Source of the DNA: Bifidobacterium samirii
GTDB lineage: Bacteria; Actinomycetota; Actinomycetes; Actinomycetales; Bifidobacteriaceae
Direction: 5' to 3'
Assembly: GCF_003952945.1 (NCBI RefSeq)
Contig: NZ_QXGK01000020.1
Span: forward strand, 1-47,849
DNA length: 47,849 nt
Below are positions 46,948 to 47,849 of this stretch, piece after piece. Position 1 is the first letter of the stretch. Every line of letters begins with the position of its first letter. Position numbers and translations under genes: made by a program. The notes beneath the pieces are model-generated. The model did no database searches and was not told the DNA's origin. It worked only from the letters and a program-made list of their open reading frames with translations.

Positions 46948-47720
46948 AGGCCCACCGCCTTCGACAGGGAGCGCACCTCGGCCTGCGAGAGCACCCGGTA
47001 CGAGCCCGACTTCAGCTCGCCCAGCTTGATCGGGCCGATCTGCGTGCGCACCAGACGCTTCACCGGGAAGCCGATCGAACCGAAGATGCGGCGCACAATG
47101 CGGTTCTTGCCCGAATGCAGCACCACCTTCACCAGCGTCGTGTCACGGTTCTGGTCGATGATCGCGCACTTGTCCAGCTTGATCCAGCCGTCGTCCAGCT
47201 GCACGCCCGTCGTCACCAGACGACGGCACACCGTGCCGCTGATCTTGCCCTGCACCGTCGCGATGTACGTCTTCTCCACCTCGTACTTCGGATGCATGAC
47301 GTGCTGGCTCAGCTCGCCGTCGTTCGTCATCAGGATCAGGCCCTCCGACTCGTAGTCGAGACGGCCCATGTGGAAGATCCGGTCATACTTGTCGCCCACG
47401 ATGTCCGCAAGCGTGTAACGGCCCTTCGGATCGTCCATCGCGCTGAGCACGCGACGCGGCTTGTTGAGCGCCAGCGTCACATGATTCGGGTCGACGCGCA
47501 CGCGCGACCCGTCCACACGCACCTGCTGGCGCTTCGGATCGACGCGGGTGCCCAGCTCGGTCACCAGCTCGCCGTCGATCTCGACACGGCCGTCCGTGAT
47601 CATCTCCTCGCACTTGCGACGCGAACCGAAACCGGCCTGCGCCAGCAGCTTCTGCAGGCGGATGCCCTCGTTCTCGTCGATATGATGCGCCTTCGCGGCG
47701 CGGGAATATGCGTTCGGCAT
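46944..47720 (-). CDS. rluB: RluB/RsuA-type pseudouridine synthase
   Basis: This 258-residue protein starts at [13 protein letters not shown] (47720) after GGGAGA; a longer frame upstream has unlikely sequence. An S4 RNA-binding domain ([20 protein letters not shown]) is followed by the catalytic domain with the nucleophile in [19 protein letters not shown] and the motif [20 protein letters not shown]. It isomerises uridine in 23S rRNA. It lies upstream of cmk-der, overlapping it by four bases, so the two ribosome-maturation genes are co-transcribed. Confidence 0.93.
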   Translation of the reverse strand: MPNAYSRAAKAHHIDENEGIRLQKLLAQAGFGSRRKCEEMITDGRVEIDGELVTELGTRVDPKRQQVRVDGSRVRVDPNHVTLALNKPRRVLSAMDDPKGRYTLADIVGDKYDRIFHMGRLDYESEGLILMTNDGELSQHVMHPKYEVEKTYIATVQGKISGTVCRRLVTTGVQLDDGWIKLDKCAIIDQNRDTTLVKVVLHSGKNRIVRRIFGSIGFPVKRLVRTQIGPIKLGELKSGSYRVLSQAEVRSLSKAVGL

Positions 47721-47849
47721 CGTTCTCCCAACGTGGCCATGCGCGCCCGAGGCGCGCCCATTGACATATTGCATACGGCCCCCGGCGGCACGACCGCCGC
47801 CCGAAAGGGCCCGGACCATTGTACGACCACCCCTGTACGGCCACCCCTC

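Noticed and set aside
44743-47355. Long rightward open frame antisense to cmk-der and rluB
   Set aside because: It is the complementary reading of two well-conserved genes, with Val/Arg/His-rich composition.

Overview
The window is a high-GC actinobacterial chromosome segment, most likely from Bifidobacterium. The right end carries a cytidylate kinase fused to the GTPase Der, next to an RluB-type pseudouridine synthase, an arrangement typical of that genus. Between the flanks sits a complete-looking siphovirus prophage of about 36.8 kb (6900-43690), integrated into the 3' end of a tRNA-Pro(GGG) gene. A 32-bp perfect direct repeat marks attL and attR.

Left flank (1-6899). This is an accessory zone: the start of a transposase at the window edge, a strikingly AT-rich leftward five-gene cluster (607-5070), decayed sequence, and a frame-broken IS1249-type insertion sequence remnant (5883-6845). 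The cluster encodes a TSPPY-type DNA methyltransferase, a PD-(D/E)XK-like endonuclease candidate, a PIN-like nuclease candidate, a zinc-ribbon/DUF4145 protein and an unrecognised helical protein. It looks like a restriction-modification core extended by possible RNase components, and it is the best candidate here for an undescribed defence system. The prophage carries its own homologue of the DUF4145 protein (21031-21696).

Prophage, left to right. The lysogeny and exclusion module (6949-10932, mostly leftward) has a tyrosine integrase, an ImmA/IrrE metallopeptidase, an Abi_2 (AbiD/F) HEPN protein, a lipoprotein and a repressor. Three related operators lie between the repressor and a Cro-like gene. 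The rightward early region (11021-19838) holds small membrane proteins, an excisionase-like HTH protein, a tRNA-like element, SSB, a replication initiator with internal iterons, an HNH nuclease, an Orn-like exonuclease, a DUF3310 protein, a serine recombinase and a WhiB-like regulator. A second tRNA-like element of class II form and the DUF4145 gene follow. The late region (21719-43462) runs HNH, terminases, portal, a MuF head protein with a C-terminal papain-fold toxin domain and a probable immunity gene, scaffold, capsid, head-tail connectors, tail tube, tail chaperones with a CCCAAAA frameshift site, tape measure, tail tip proteins, a collagen-like fibre, three small related tail proteins, a secreted GH25/CW_7/LysM endolysin and a holin.

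Right flank (43660-47849). It contains the reconstituted tRNA-Pro, which now has a phage-supplied terminator while the native terminator is stranded at attL, then an unrecognised gene and the cmk-der/rluB pair.

The prophage may not be fully functional: the tail chaperone reading frame is broken near 30833, and a G10 tract shortens a tail-protein gene. All functional calls come from reading motifs and gene context by eye; no database search was run.
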